From Macquaria australasica (Eukaryota; Chordata; Actinopteri; Centrarchiformes; Percichthyidae), in NCBI GenBank assembly GCA_005408345.1, contig SEMN01000412.1, forward strand, positions 248,001 to 312,000: DNA of 64,000 nt, given 5' to 3'. The notes beneath the pieces were generated by a model that worked only from the letters and a program-made list of their open reading frames with translations, had not been told where the DNA came from and did not search any database. Positions 45,781 through 57,621 of the stretch are shown piece by piece (the first letter of the stretch is position 1; every line of letters starts with the position of its first letter). The position numbers and the translations under genes are program-made.

Positions 45781-47547
45781 GGGAATTTCCAGCTCGGCAA
45801 CGATGATGCGTCTCTCTGTATGAGAAGTGATTAGTGTCACAAAGAAGCAGGAGGAGGTCTTAAACATACAAACCCTGAATTTTGAACTGAATAAGTATTA
45901 ATTGTCTTGATGGTTGCTAGAAATATAATCAGATGAACCATTAATTGATTGTAGACCTATATATCAGTGGTAAACTAATTAAAGAACTAAAAAAAATTAT
46001 GCTACAGTTTATTGTTACAGCAAACCTATTTGAACATATTTAAAGTAGCTGAAGTTGGTGTCTTTTTGTATTTATTTGTACCTTCATTACTGTATGCCAA
46101 GGTTAATGTTATCGTGTCCATGTGGATTTGTTTTTCTGTGTCATCTTTATTTTATTTATTTTTTACCAGATATCTGATGTTTTTGTAACTTCAGACGTTT
46201 TGCACAGTATATATGTAAATAGAAAGGTTATGTTCTTAGTGCCTAAGCTGCACTTTATGACAATATTGAAAAACAGAATATGAAACCCACATTTTAGATT
46301 CACCAATACATTAACGACACAACAGAATATCTAAATCTCACGATAATCATCATTTTTTTGTGCTTGTTTTACAAGAATTATATGTAGAATGTAGCATGGT
46401 ACTATTTGTAACACAGTATTTTATAGTCCACAGTGTTGCAGACGGATCCCTTGCTTCTCCTCATCCTCCCCGTAACAGTAGCATCAGGACCAGAGCTGCG
46501 TCACGTGACACCGGGACAGGGGGAGGTTACGGTACCCCGTATCAATGTCACTCCGGGAACAAAGGGCAACTGTAAAGTTCTTGTTTAGGACACTCCAAGC
46601 TATGTTTTGATTGACGTATTATGGTTTTAACTAAACAGAAGATATACTGTATGTGAATACTTGTCTTATTACTCAATTCAATTTACTTTCAATTCAGTTT
46701 AGGCCTACTCACAAAATTCTATGAATTGAGGCCATGTGTAAATATATTCCTAGCACTGCGTTGGCATGGCAAAAAAACTGACTTTGATATTGTCAGTAAA
46801 AGTCAAATGTTCTGAATGTCTTTAAGGAGATATTTACTTTGTGCTAGCAATGCCTATTAGCCCTTTCTTTGAAAAAACAAAATCATTACATTATATTTCA
46901 GAGCTTTAATTCTCACATCATCTGACTGAGAATGTAACTATTTTATAATAGATTTGTAATGAGAACTGTGACCTACAGGGTGATTTAATGAAATAGTATA
47001 AAGAAATGGTGATTTCCCACTATATGACTTGGGATGGGTTTCACACTGGCCCCTGTTCTCCTTTTTCTCAGCTATAGAAGCACAGTTACTTCTTAAATTT
47101 TCTTGTTAGAAAAATCCTACAAATGAACAGTTCATTTGCCCTTTCATTGTCATTCTAAATTGGGACTTTCCGTGAAAATATTGTAAAAAGTTAGGCAATA
47201 AAATGGTCGGTCATTGTGCAGATTTATTGTCATCATTTTCACTTTAGAAAGAAATAGTTTAGTTCAATCTATCTCATAACATGGCATCGTAGGTAATGCT
47301 AAAACCCAAGAGGAAGGAAACCAGTAAAACAGGACTATCAGTATGGGGATGATATTAGCCATGTATTACAGGTGTGATCAGTCACTGATATGATGGATGT
47401 GATGCAGTTTAATGACATATTTATTGTAAAATTAAACAACACTGTATTGGCTGTCTATTGAAAGTCCTTATTGATTCTAAAAGTTTTGATTTACATAAAT
47501 ATTTTACTGCAGCAGTAAATTGACCTTATTAGTATTTGCCTGTGGTG
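45781..47547. other. Upstream flank of ogfrl1, no gene seen
   Basis: Mostly AT-rich, with a GC-rich island at about 46440-46570 that contains an E-box CACGTG (46502-46507) and several CpGs. It may be a distal regulatory element; the open frame through it has no recognised homology. Confidence 0.4.
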
Positions 47548-48390
47548 GAAAGTAACTGACTTGTGTTATGCTACTTTGCTTCTACTCCACTACATTTCAA
47601 AAGGGTCGCCAATTGCACTCTTTACGCCATTACATTTATTCAACAGCTATAGCTACCAGTCACTTTTCCGATAAAGATTTTAAAATCAAAAACATATGGT
47701 AAGTTTGTAAAATACAACACATTATTAAGGATGAGACCAGTGGATCCCAACCTTTTTGGCTTGTAACCCCTTACAAAAAACAGTGTCTAGCTGGGGCCTC
47801 TTGACACATTTCAGATGTCTAGATTTTAGATGTCTGTTGTTAGCAGTTCCACCAAAGAGACATTTCTCCTCTAAGTATCTCATATAGTTTCAAATAATAT
47901 AGTTTTTAAATAATGAAAGAGGTCCAATTATCCAATATTTCACAAAAAATCAAAGATTAGGGAAAAGTCAAAAAAAAAATTTGTTTTTTTTTCGTCTTTG
48001 TTTTTTCTTCTTTTCTCACCAATTAATCATCCCATGGCCCCTTAGATTTATCTTGTGACCCTTTAGAGGGGCTGGACCCCTAGGCTGGAAACCACTGGAC
48101 TAAACTACCGAACTGTATATAAAGTAATTAAAACTAGCTCCACATCGACCAGCTACACAATAAACTGCTACGTGCACATTGTTGCATCAGTAATAATGTC
48201 AAATATGGGGAGATTTAACTGAAAATGTTCTTTTACTTCTGATACTTTAAGGATATTTTTTGTTGATAATATTTCTGTATTTTTACTTACTGTAGGATTT
48301 TAAATGCAGGACCTTTATTTGTAATTGTGTGTTTTTACATTGTGGTATTGGTACTCATTCAGTGTTCTGAGTACTTCTTCCACCGCTGGT
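47548..48390 (+). repeat. Teleost interspersed repeat, second copy of the 3121 family, split by a hAT-like element
   Basis: The left part has GTGGTGGAAAGTAACTGAC, TTCTACTCCACTACATTTC and ACAGCTATAGCTACCAG. The right part (from 48106) has AACTAGCTCCACATCGACC, GCATCAGTAATAATG, CTTTTACTTCTGATACTTTA and ends GAGTACTTCTTCCACCGCTG. A different element occupies 47738-48097. The two halves together follow the known order of the repeat. Confidence 0.75.
47738..48097. mobile_element. Non-autonomous hAT-like element nested in another repeat
   Basis: The ends are CAGTGGATCCCAACCTTTTT and the near-complement of CAGTGGTTTCCAGCC at 48083-48097. It is 360 bp and non-coding. The flanks GATGAGAC and GACTAAAC agree at 5 of 8 positions, compatible with an eroded 8-bp hAT target duplication. 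The phrase TTGTAACCCCTTACAAAA is typical of a common fish repeat with these ends. It inserted into the older repeat at 47548-48390. Confidence 0.65.
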
Positions 48391-49635
48391 ATTTGCATTG
48401 GCTTTTTAGTTTACAGTTTAGGTGTCCTGTTTATCAAAATAAAATTCAACTGGAATATCACCACAAGTTACAAGCAACTTCACTGCAGATAATATTAGCA
48501 TCGACCTTCAAAAGCACGAGTCCAACCTCGTGGGCATTTTTGTGGTTAAGCCTGTACTGTAGGTCGACCACCCTTACAGTAGGAAGAGGACTCCCTCGGA
48601 GGGGAAACTACAGTTCTTGGCAGCGTGACCGACACCTGTGACATTGATCATAAGGTGACTCCAGCCCTCCAGCTGGGGCGGCTGCTGCAGTGGGTGGAAA
48701 GCAGTTTGAAAGGAAGTCACAGAGGTCAGAGTAAAGTCAATTTTCTGGTGAAAAGACAAATCAAGTGAAACCGAGAAATTAGGTAATCGAGAGTCGATCA
48801 AGAGCATAGTCTCTGTTTTGTTACAGGAAGTACAGGAACTGAAGTGGTAGTACTTTTGGTCTTTTGAGTGACCCCTTACATTACATTATAGGTCATTCTG
48901 TATGATAAAATCTCTTAATATTTCAAATAGAAGCAACTGGATAGAGTGCAATCCTTCACAAACAGTTAACAATGCTACAACCCCTATAATGCTTCTGTCT
49001 GTTGGTTTCATGCTGGGTTTAATCGCCTATAAAAATGGAAGTGAAAGCAATTGTCAGCCAACTTGGAGGCTGTATACGTAGGACTTCCCAACCACCACAT
49101 GACTACAGCAGAATTCTTACAACCACAAATCAATTGGTGTTGATGGTGGAAAACCCAGGATCAGATGACTACTATAATCAAATCATGCACAGAAAAATAC
49201 TTTTAAAATGTGAAGAGAAAAGCTGTTTAGTATACAGCACAGTACAGTATAGACAGTCATGGGTGAAAACTTTGTCAGTAGAGATGAACACAACCAACTT
49301 TAAAAGGTGATCTTTTCCTAATCAGAGGATTGAGGAACAGCCTGCGAGGATATCAGCATTTAAATATGAGCCATAAGCCACAGCACAAAATGAATGGCGA
49401 CACTTCACTGCTGCATTTTTCTCGTCCCTTTACTGCTCACACATTGTGTCAGTCATAAAGGAGGTTTCTGCCAGTAAGCATTTTATTGTTTTCAGCCTAA
49501 CCTGTTTCCTCTAATGTGTTCTGGAAACACTATTGGGAAATAATGACCCATTATGTCCCAAATAATGACTCGTGCTGTGTAGTGATACTATACACTTACA
49601 CTGTCACACAGTGTAAAAACCAAGCATTAATGTAG
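48391..49635. other. Intergenic stretch, no gene seen
   Basis: No supported gene or element. Confidence 0.45.
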
Positions 49636-49885
49636 GGGGGCTGAAACTAATGATTATTGGCCAATCTGCTGATTAGTTTCTTAATTGTTTGGTGTATAAC
49701 ATTGTTTTGTCTCACCAACACTATCACATAATATAAAGAAAAGCATCAAATCCTCGAGCTTAAGAAGGTGGAACCAGTGATTAATTGGCTTTTTTCTTGA
49801 AAAACGACTTAATGAATTACATGATTAACAAAATAGCTGCTGATCAATTTTCTGTCAATTGAATAATTGTTTCAAAGCTCCACAT
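49636..49885 (+). repeat. Teleost interspersed repeat with AACTAATGATTATT start
   Basis: It starts GAAACTAATGATTATTGGCC, then TGCTGATTAGTTTCTTAATT and GTTTGGTGTATAA. The middle has AAGCATCAAATCCTC and GGTGGAACCAGTGATTAATT, then CTTGAAAAACGACTTAATG. The right end (AATTGAATAATTGTTTCAAA, GCTCC) is roughly inverse to the left. This is a well-known abundant fish repeat, non-coding. Confidence 0.7.
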
Positions 49886-49887
49886 AA

Positions 49888-50395
49888 ATGCACTTTAACT
49901 ATCTGCAAAATGCTAACTTGTATACATATTTGATTAATGCACGACACTGTTTAATACTATTTAAGGTATTGCATAGATTGCACTATTCAAACACAAAATT
50001 ACACAAAATATTTCCGGAAATCTCACCACACTCTGATAAATGTGATTCAACAGAAGCGACCTTATTACACACTTATGCTTCATGTCCCAGTTTACAGAAC
50101 TTCTGGATGGGGACATTTAGATTATTTTCAAAGATACCGGGGATGGAGATAGAGCCTGACCCAGTATCAATCACCCTAGGAATATCGAAAGGGCTGAGGT
50201 AGTTCAACAACGCCTCTTATCTTATGGACTTCTCACTGCTAAGAGGCTCATTCTTCTATTTTGGAAGAAGAAAGAAGTGCCCACCATTAAACTCTGGCTA
50301 ACTGAGCTGAAAAAACTCTGCATTTAGAGAGAATTAGATTCATTATTAAAAGGGAATTTGAGAAAATTTGGCACCTCTTAATCTCCCTGAACGGC
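49888..50395 (+). mobile_element. L1-type LINE fragment (ORF2 C-terminus)
   Basis: The 104-codon frame at 49888-50202 carries FKVLHRLHYSNTKLHKIFPE followed by ISPHSDKCDS, ATLLHTYASCPSLQNFW and PDPVSITLGIS. This is the conserved region at the end of teleost L1 ORF2. After a frameshift the match continues in another frame (RLLSYGLLTAKRLILLFWKK, VPTIKLWLTELKKLC) to about 50325. The domain is broken and there is no reverse transcriptase, so it is a 5'-truncated dead copy. Confidence 0.8.
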
Positions 50396-51319
50396 TAAAT
50401 TAACTCAAATCCTGTATATAACCTACACTACATGCAAAATTAGGTAGCCCATTCTGTTCTTGTTCTGTTGCCCACTTTGTACTCTGTGATGTGAAGACTA
50501 TTTCTCCTGTTAATAAATGCTGAGTAGTCCACTTCACGGACATTACATACTGTTTAGTTCTTTGAGGTATGTTGGTTTGCTTTAAAAAGAAAAAGGACGC
50601 ATGTTTATGATGATGATACAACTCTTCACAGTAAAAATATCTGAAACAAAATGCTAACTTGTTAACATGATACGCTGTAGTCGCCTCTGTGGCAGTCAGC
50701 ACAGTGCTCTCAACTTTGCTTCCATATGAGTGTAGACGTTTTTTAGAAAATAACATGCACTCAGTGGAAATGACATGACACCACAGCGATACACCAGTGA
50801 CAACAAAAGTGAGGAATGAACTTTAATACTGTTTTATTGAAAGGATGTACAATAAGAGGATGTATTTCTAAGTGTTGTGAAGACAGAATTCTCTATATAT
50901 GCTGTATGAGACATCATGAACAATTATGTAATTCTCTTCAGCTTATTTACCTGAAGGAGGCTAGTAAAGAGAGAGTAAAGAAGCACGGGTCTAAACTGAA
51001 TTTAAATGGATATAAGAAAGAAGAAGACCCTCAACAAGCTAATGAATAGCACTTAAAGTAGAGCAGTACAGATTAATAGCATACTTTTGTAGTCCTTTAT
51101 TATGTTTAGTCTAATCTGTTGTTGTGAAGTCATGACTGCATTTTTATGTCTTTTTTTAATAAAGATGGCTGGTTTCTTTCAATTGATGCATGATAATACG
51201 ATATTTATTTTGACGTTGTTTTTCTGCTTATTTGTTTCTTTTATTTCTTACCATCAACCTGCCCAGAGACTGCAGATGAAAATTAGTCCTTTAGCTAAAC
51301 CTTTGCCACATTTACGTCT
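50396..51319. other. Intergenic stretch, no gene seen
   Basis: No supported gene. The minus frame at 50400-50756 and plus frame at 50816-51049 have no recognised domain. Confidence 0.4.
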
Positions 51320-51625
51320 CATAGGTGTTAATTAAAGCTGCACTAATCTATATTTTTATAAGAACAATGGCTCAAATAACTCTGTGCAATGTGAAAGGGG
51401 TTGCTCTAGGGTACAACCCACAGAAAACTATCACTCTGTAGTCCAGAGTTAGCAACTAGCTGGTGAAGCTAAAGACCCGGATATTTTCCTCAAAACAGAG
51501 CAAAGAGGAGAATGAATATTGGACTTGAATTCATCAGGTAGCCAGAAACATGAGTCCAATTAAGTGCTAATGATGCTATGAGTCTGCTGGATGTGACAGG
51601 CAACAGTTTGCTAACACGTTTGCCA
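51320..51625 (+). repeat. Teleost interspersed repeat, copy 1 (TTAAAGCTGCACTAATC)
   Basis: Opens with TTAAAGCTGCACTAATCTAT, then AGCAACTAGCTGGTGAAGC, GACCCGGATATTTTCCTC, GAATATTGGACTTG, CAGAAACATGAGTCCAA and GCAACAGTTTGCTAACACG. The same order recurs at 54835-55215. Confidence 0.65.
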
Positions 51626-52164
51626 TATGAACTTTTTATATATTTATAAAATATGTCAAAAAGCATCATGCCACATTTGATAAATTCACATAAAGGCACG
51701 TTTGGACATTTCACATGACATATATATTTGTGATATTCACAAATAACATACAGTATATCACGTAAAATACTTTCTGAAGTGCCGTTTGTAAGTGGATATA
51801 CAGTAACATAATTAATCATAGAAATCTAATTTAATAGAATGTAGTTATTGATTACAATGATTTTGCTGAGAAACAGTTTCCTGTGCATCAGTAAATCTAT
51901 CTGACACAGAGAAAGAGAGAGAAGAAACTGTATCATTTCAGAGTGGTAGGAGTCTGCAGCCTCCAAGGAGGGTTTCAGAAGAGATCAGTTGAAAGCATAC
52001 CTACAAATAAAAACTTCATACTTGGATACAGAAGGCCAAATTTGCTGCAGCCTCTGAGAGTGTTCGATTCCTCTTTCTCTTTTCTGCTGTACTTACCATA
52101 CATTCACCACCAGGGAGCAATGTTTCCAATATAATGGCAGGCTGTCTCATCACCAGCCCCTCCC

Positions 52165-52200
52165 ACTCTCTCTCTCTGTGTGTGTGTGTGTGTGTGTGTT
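52165..52200. repeat. (CT)n(TG)n compound microsatellite
   Basis: CT units run directly into about 12 TG units. Confidence 0.9.
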
Positions 52201-52883
52201 CATGTATGTAGGTAGGTGCATGTAGGTTTTTGTGCCTATAGGCAGGAGGAGGGGAAGTGGAGCAGGTCGATAATGTGTAAAGACACACTCATCCACATAC
52301 ACACTGGTGCAAAAGTACTCCAGCTGTAGCTGCCAGCACAGACGCAGCTAAGAAAAGACCCCTATGTGAAATGGGCAGCTCAATATTCCCTGCCTGCTGA
52401 GCACTGTGGGTATATGTGCGTGCATGTGTGTGGGCATGTGCGTGTGTTAAAAGCTGTTATGTCTCTCCAAGGATTAACTTGGGTGTGTTGCTGCCATTAA
52501 CAGCATGTTAGCTACCTGAGCTGACGCTGAGAAACCAACCATCAACCATAATGGCCATACAGTACCTCTGTGTGTGTGTGCGCAGCTGTCTCTTTATGAT
52601 AGCAGAATGGAGTGATAGAGTGAAAAGATGGAAACATGGGGGAGGGACAGATTGATGAGAAGACACTGTTCTCTAATATCATGTTAAAGTACATCTCTAA
52701 AAGTAAAGTGGCTGTCTGTGAGGTGATGACCTCATTGCCAGGGTGTGTTTTTTTGTCACTGGGACTCTCAGAGGTCAGCTGTCAATCAAAAGGTGTGTCC
52801 AGTCTGGCGATGTGACATATTCGATTTTCTGTTGGTGAAATTTCTGTTAAGAGGCTATAACTGCTCATGCTCTGTATTCAGCT

Positions 52884-52933
<50 letters not shown>
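52884..52933. repeat. (TG)n microsatellite, about 24 units
   Basis: One of the longest pure TG tracts in the window. Confidence 0.95.
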
Positions 52934-52936
<3 letters not shown>

Positions 52937-53064
52937 AGGGGGAAGTCCCTGATGCATAGTGCTTAAACTCAAACCCATGACTACAGAAGGTTGAGTTGTG
53001 TGAAATTTGAGGGGGGAAAAAAGAGTGTTATCTTACATTTTGTCATTGTCTTGTTCCATATTTC

Positions 53065-53082
53065 AATATATATATATATATA
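53065..53082. repeat. (TA)n microsatellite
   Basis: Short pure TA run. Confidence 0.85.
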
Positions 53083-53522
53083 AGCCTATTTGTCTTAATA
53101 GTAAACCTACAAAGCACTGTGTCAGTATCATCTGCAGAATTTGGTCCATAGCACACTCCATTAATATTAAAATTGAGCATTAATCATGAATAAATCCAAT
53201 TAGAGGGATTTTGAAGTATGACTGAATACTGTTTCCTCTAAAAGCAGCAAATTAAACATAAGTTTCGTATGTTAATAATGTGAAAATCTAACCCACATTC
53301 TCAGCTAGTTAAAAAAAGGAAAGAAAGTCATAAATGTTTATAGATTAAACACTTTTCTAGGGAAACAAAACCCCGATATATAGGAAGTAGTCCATTAAAT
53401 TGTTCTGGTTAATGTGGAATAAACAGAAGTAGAGCAGGGTGGATACTGTGCTTGAGTAACTGCATGGTAAATTCACCCACTATTCCTGTAACAATTTAGT
53501 CCTTAGAGGTTCTCAAAAGGGC

Positions 53523-53801
53523 TCAAAATGAAAGATGGGGCAAGATTAGCATGGTACTGATGTCACAGAGACACGTGTTCATGTCCAGGCTATCACTGGA
53601 ATCCAATCGCTCAGCTAATTTAGGAATTCCCTTTTGACTTGGTTCAATGTATGCTGCGGTGCTGCTGTTCGTCTTGCTGGCAGAAAAACAAGCCCGTGGC
53701 TCTAAACCTGAGGATTCACCCAGAGAGGAGACTAAGTCCTCACTAGTACATGGACTCCTGTGACATCCCCTGACATAACGGGAGGCTAGGGAAGCGATCA
53801 C
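53523..53801 (-). other. Unidentified minus-strand open frame, 92 codons
   Basis: The frame is Ser-rich with an evenly charged C-terminal half (SQKGIPKLAERLDSSDSLDM). I recognise no family. No convincing upstream acceptor or promoter is visible, and the frame ends without a nearby poly(A) signal. It may be chance, a transposon scrap or a terminal exon. Confidence 0.2.
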
Positions 53802-54834
53802 ACCACCATGTAGAAAGCTGGCAATTTATAGTATGGTCATGTGACATCATCCTTACCAACTATTATACTATTTTTTTATTTTTCCTAGCAAACTTAAGAT
53901 AATAAAAATGCATCATGTCCTGTGTACTAGAGTGTTTTACCACAAAAGGCCTACCGGACACCAGATAGGTGCCTAGAAGACCTTATCAGTGCTGGGTGAA
54001 AAAAAATCAAACTGCTCACAATGAACAAAATCATTTTCCAGTCTCTCCACAGTCTGCAGTTGTGCATACTATTTCAAATAAATCAACCTCTCACTCTGGG
54101 TGGACAGCAGCTCTTCTGCTGCCCAGCTAGCTGCCTTCTTCCTCCGCCCACTCATTCAGAAGCCAAACACACTCAAGGTTATGTTCCTTGAAAAATGGCT
54201 TCTATAATACATGTGCTGGACCCTTTTACAGCAAACCTCATGATGTCCCCATGTAAGGTCAACATGATGTGAGCATGGGACACAAGTCAGCCAGCGTGTC
54301 AGATATTGGGAATAGGCAGTCTACATTAAACCCACAGGCACAACCTGCTGTGACACATGCATTATTAATAGTTTATTTCTAGGAATATTGTAAATTTAAT
54401 TCTCTCTGTTAATTAAACAAAAAATATTGTCATTGTCCTTTAAATGACAGGAGAGAGACCTAAAACATTAGAATACAGTATTAAATCACAAACAAGCTGT
54501 GTGTTGCAGGAACAAGGACAAATAGACTGACTGTGATAATTTAAAGATCTAAATTCAGGGAAATAAATTAATAAACTGAGAGCACAATTTAGGATTTTTT
54601 AGGATGTCAAATACAACTCAACTAAACATTATTAATAAGTCTGACAAAATAATCCCAACCCAAGGTCCATTTTCTTGCTGTTTCCTGAGCTTTTAACTTT
54701 TTCACATGGTCTTCACTAGTGGATGGAGTTTGCTCAGTTGTCATGGATATGGATCTGTTGACATGTTGAGCTCAGTAGCTGTTATGGTTTCATCCGTAGC
54801 ACTTTTAGGACTTCTTGTCCATGTTATCTTAAAC
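53802..54834. other. Intergenic stretch, no gene seen
   Basis: No supported gene or recognised element. Confidence 0.45.
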
Positions 54835-55215
54835 CTTTAAAGCTGCTCTTTGGATCAAATGACTACGTGGAATATGAAAGAGTTTCATCCAACTCTGCAG
54901 TTTCCTGCAGCTCTGCTGAGTGTTTTAGCATCTTTCAGCTCATTGTTTTGGTTTTACGGCCCACAACTTTACTGTGGACAGCAGACAGACAAAGTTAGCT
55001 ACTAGCTGGTGAACATAGTGGAGCATTTAGCAGCTAAAAAGCCGGATATTTTATCAGGAGTTGGTGGAGACCAAAACAGAGCTAAAAAGAGAGAGAATAT
55101 TGGACTGACGCCAGGTGGTCAGAAACACAATTTCAACTAAATGCTAATGTTGCTCTGGAACAGCTAGATGTGTAAATAGGGAACTGTTGCTAACAAATTC
55201 ACCATATCAACTTAG
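54835..55215 (+). repeat. Teleost interspersed repeat, copy 2 (same family as 51320)
   Basis: It has TTAAAGCTGC..., AGTTAGCTACTAGCTGGTGA, ACATAGTGGAGCATTTAGC, AGCCGGATATTTTATCAGG, GAGTTGGTGGAGACCAAAAC, GAATATTGGACTGACG, AAATGCTAATGTTGCTCTGG and GGGAACTGTTGCTAAC. It is longer and less eroded than copy 1. Confidence 0.7.
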
Positions 55216-55882
55216 TAAGGCGATAATATGTCAAAGTTGTGTTTACAGCTTGTTGTGCAGGCCCCAAGTGCCCAAAAGAAATCAGTGTAGGTTTCAGCAT
55301 CAAGACAGATCCATCTCCATGGCAACTGATTAAATTACATCCACTAATAACTTGTGATATGGTTGAAAGCTCAGAAAAAAGCAAGCACGTCAACACTAAC
55401 TTGGGATTATTTTGTCAAACTGCTGTCTCGAAGGTTAAGAATGAATTTACTTGATGCTTAATTATCACCACAATTTTAAATTCAAGAGCGTTCTTTCATG
55501 ACAAACACGTGTGTCTGTGTTTGTGTACTGACATATGTATGTATGTATTAAATGACAGCCTCTCCTTTATAAAAGAGACGTTAAATAAGTTAAATAAGTG
55601 GGTAAGAGTTGCTCTTACTGTAATAATCAATTTTCATAGTCCAGATCACATTGTACTTTTGAATGGGTTCAACTTACTGTAAGGAGGGAAAGAGAGTCTT
55701 TGCTGTAGTGAACGACACCTGGACCATTATCATCATACAGAAATCATCACAAATGAGTATCACTGAGGGCTCTGCATCAAGGCATTTGGGATTAACAATC
55801 AGCAATCAGCACAGATTACAGCTCATGAAAAAATCATTATCTCTCCGCTTTGGCAATTAGGACCTCGAGCTGATCTCAAGTC

Positions 55883-55913
<31 letters not shown>

Positions 55914-57621
55914 AAGCAAAGCCCTGCTGAAAAACTTCCTTCTAATAAATAATGGTTACAAAATCTGTCAAACACTTTCCAAACACCACTCCCAATTCAC
56001 TGCTAACTGTTCGATGTCGCACCCAAACACATTTTGTCAGATTTCGCTTCCATTTTCTATCCCCCTGCAGCTTTTCAAGTAGCAGTGTGCTAGCAGCTAA
56101 TCTCCCAGGCCCACAGTCTGGCTCATGGCTAATGACTAAGTGTCAGTGTAACAGATGAGGCTGCTGTCTTCACTGACCTGTTTACAGACAGTAAAGGCTG
56201 CAGGCATGAATGTTGCCCATGATAAATCATTCATCCACAATGTCTAGAAAATGAACTGGTGGCAAATAAACACCAGCCACCAGCCCAAAATGTTGCTAAA
56301 TCAATGAATTGATAATTTTAATACCATCAAATGTAGATTACACATTTGGGATGCTAGAAAAGATAGTTTTCTTCACAAATAAACAGAATAAGGATGCCAA
56401 TTTAAGAGTAACACATTTATATCCTTCATATAACAGTGATCAGCAGTGTTTAAAACATTGTGGGGTGGTTGAACCCATCAATAAATTCTTAGTTTTCCCA
56501 TGCCAATCATCTCATAGTGTGCAGATGAAATAGAAGATGCCCAGTTTGGTGCCTGAGGAATTATTCTTTTCTAAATGAAAAAGAAAAAGCCCTCTAGTTT
56601 CACGTTTGAATTAGAATATTAAATTGATGTGCTGGACTCCCAGAGCAGACAGAGGGAAGTGTTTCAACTCACACAGAATGGCAGGTGTCAGTGTGAAGAT
56701 GGATTACTCCTCACTCTCAGTGCACTGGTAGACAGCGAAGGCACAGTGAAACATACAGACAGCTGTAAGGTGATATATTACAGTTTAAGACACAGTGGTG
56801 GGCACAGACTCCTTCAGAGGCAGTGAACCAAACAGGAAACAGGGGACATGATGACTGGAGCAGGAGAAAACATAGGATACTGGGATGAACGTACGATTAT
56901 AAATTAGTATGTGAGAAAACTGAATCCAAATCACTGAGACATGAATTGCACTTCCTCCCGACATCGTAACATCTGGATAATTGAGATGAATGTTCACATG
57001 ATCAAATCACTCTCATCTGTGATATTGTCTTAGCTAATCTTTTGTCTAGCATCGTACTATTTAGAATCTTCTTTTCTTTCGCCAGCCAAATTTCAAAAGT
57101 GCTTGTACCAAGTAGCCACCACCATGGCCAATATCTGTAGTGGCAAATGTGCCAGGCCAGCTCTACGGTCCTCATGCTGTCCTCACACTCTCGCACCACA
57201 CCCAAAAACCTCCGTACGAAGTATGTAACTGTGACTGGTGTGCAAGACCCAGCATGTGCGTCTTGAAATTTAAAATACTGAGCACTTTGGCCATGCCAAC
57301 TACACTCGGCTCGTTGTTGATTGGCGTGTTGGTCTGTCTTACCACCAGGCCAATCTCTTCCTTTGCCAACTCCTTCAAAACCCTACTGGAATCCAGATAG
57401 GCAACACATTTTTAAAGACGAGAATAACAAGGAAGCAACAACACCTGTGCTATATATAGCAACATGCATCCATTTTCATCACATGCAGCTTTTCCAGCTT
57501 TCGTCAAAGGTGGAAACTCCAGCAAGGACGAAAGCGTGAGTATGAACACATTAATTTGTTGCAGACGATATGCATCAGCTGCAGAGGAGATGGCGCGTGG
57601 CCTGGTGTGAGGGCCATGCTA
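55216..57621. other. Intergenic stretch, no gene seen
   Basis: No supported gene. It contains a TG tract (55886-55913). The paired frames at 57002-57400 on opposite strands are mutual shadows. Confidence 0.45.
55886..55913. repeat. (TG)n microsatellite
   Basis: About 14 uninterrupted TG units. Confidence 0.92.

Larger units (their letters stand above)
51626..53522. other. Intergenic stretch with microsatellites, no gene seen
   Basis: It contains CT/TG (52165-52200), TG (52884-52933) and TA (53065-53082) tracts. No supported gene. Confidence 0.45.
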
